Assembly: GCA_003695725.1 (NCBI GenBank)
Contig: RFHX01000263.1
Coordinates: 1-5,947 of the forward strand
Origin: J061 sp003695725 [NCBI: Candidatus Schekmanbacteria bacterium]
GTDB taxonomy: Bacteria > Schekmanbacteria > GWA2-38-11
Length of the DNA stretch: 5,947 bases
Direction: 5' to 3'
Shown: positions 5,783 to 5,947 of the stretch, in pieces
How the letters are laid out: each line of letters opens with the position of its first letter
Numbering within the stretch: the stretch's first letter is position 1
The notes under the pieces: generated by a model
The model's database searches: none
The model's input: the letters and a program-made list of their open reading frames with translations, nothing else
Told to the model about the DNA's origin: nothing
Translations under genes and position numbers: made by a program

Positions 5783-5820
5783 TTTTAATAGAATTTATTA
5801 CTTTTAATAGAATTTATTAC
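5783..5820. repeat. Tandem 19-bp duplication
   Basis: TTTTAATAGAATTTATTAC occurs twice in perfect head-to-tail register (5783-5801, 5802-5820), and a further TT continues the third unit. It lies between the end of the FtsH-like gene and the transporter start. The identity of the copies points to a recent slippage event, or to a two-site operator. Confidence 0.9.
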
Positions 5821-5853
5821 TTGGTAAGTTTAAGAAAAAAATTGAAGGAAATT

Positions 5854-5947
5854 TTATGTCTTCTCTCTTTCTCCCAAAATCTCATTTATCTTGCCATAAT
5901 CGAGAACTTCTTCCTGTAAAAGGCACTCTGCCATTTTGTTTAGGAGA
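5854..5947 (-). CDS. C-terminal end of FtsH-like ATP-dependent metalloprotease (partial)
   Basis: An open frame enters from the right edge on the - strand and gives 30 residues before TAA (5856-5854). It reads ...KMAECLLQEEVLDYGKINEI followed by LGEREKT. This matches the usual end of FtsH (M41 peptidase domain), where a helix of the form AxxLLExETLDxxEIxxIL precedes a short charged tail. The rest lies beyond the window, so neither the AAA+ nor the HExxH zinc site can be checked. The following gene on the same strand (the Gdt1-like transporter) starts 126 nt downstream and could be read through, since no hairpin terminator is visible between them. Assignment to FtsH is moderate: the pattern is short but specific. 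Confidence 0.6.
   Translation of the reverse strand, partial: LLNKMAECLLQEEVLDYGKINEILGEREKT

Overview
The window is AT-rich bacterial DNA with strong AGGAGG-type ribosome binding sites. It probably comes from a diderm (Gram-negative-type) bacterium. The main clue is a CAAX-protease-related (CPBP) membrane protein that resembles the PEP-CTERM/exosortase-associated subfamily (TIGR03008-like). A lipoprotein-type MsrAB and Sec-type secreted proteins fit the same picture. I cannot name the species; an uncultured low-GC lineage is possible, but nothing here proves it.

Layout. Positions 191-484 (+) encode a 97-residue peptide with a short charged N-terminal segment and a core holding eight copies of [F/Y]-x-C. 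It looks like the precursor of a ribosomally made, modified peptide, but no modifying enzyme or exporter lies in the window. A 335-nt stretch without a convincing gene follows (485-819). Positions 820-2702 (+) hold two secreted proteins spaced like an operon: a small, very basic IPT/TIG-like protein and a 462-residue protein with a DUF4382-like N-terminus and two related C-terminal modules. A hairpin terminator at 2735-2777 ends this unit. It meets the convergent msrAB gene (2770-3852, -), which encodes a fused methionine sulfoxide reductase with a lipoprotein signal and a second, well-placed internal start.

From 4112 the + strand carries a promoter, a tRNA-Leu(UAG), D-aminoacyl-tRNA deacylase (dtd) and, 1 nt after its stop, the CPBP protease-like gene. 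On the - strand, convergent with it, are a 90-residue Gdt1/TMEM165-type cation transporter (5455-5727) and, at the window edge, the last 30 codons of what looks like an FtsH-type protease. The tail fragment is easily missed. A 19-bp tandem duplication separates these two.

The right half is mostly housekeeping: translation quality control, redox repair, Mn/Ca homeostasis and membrane proteolysis. The left half is accessory and contains the most unusual item, the [F/Y]-x-C repeat peptide.
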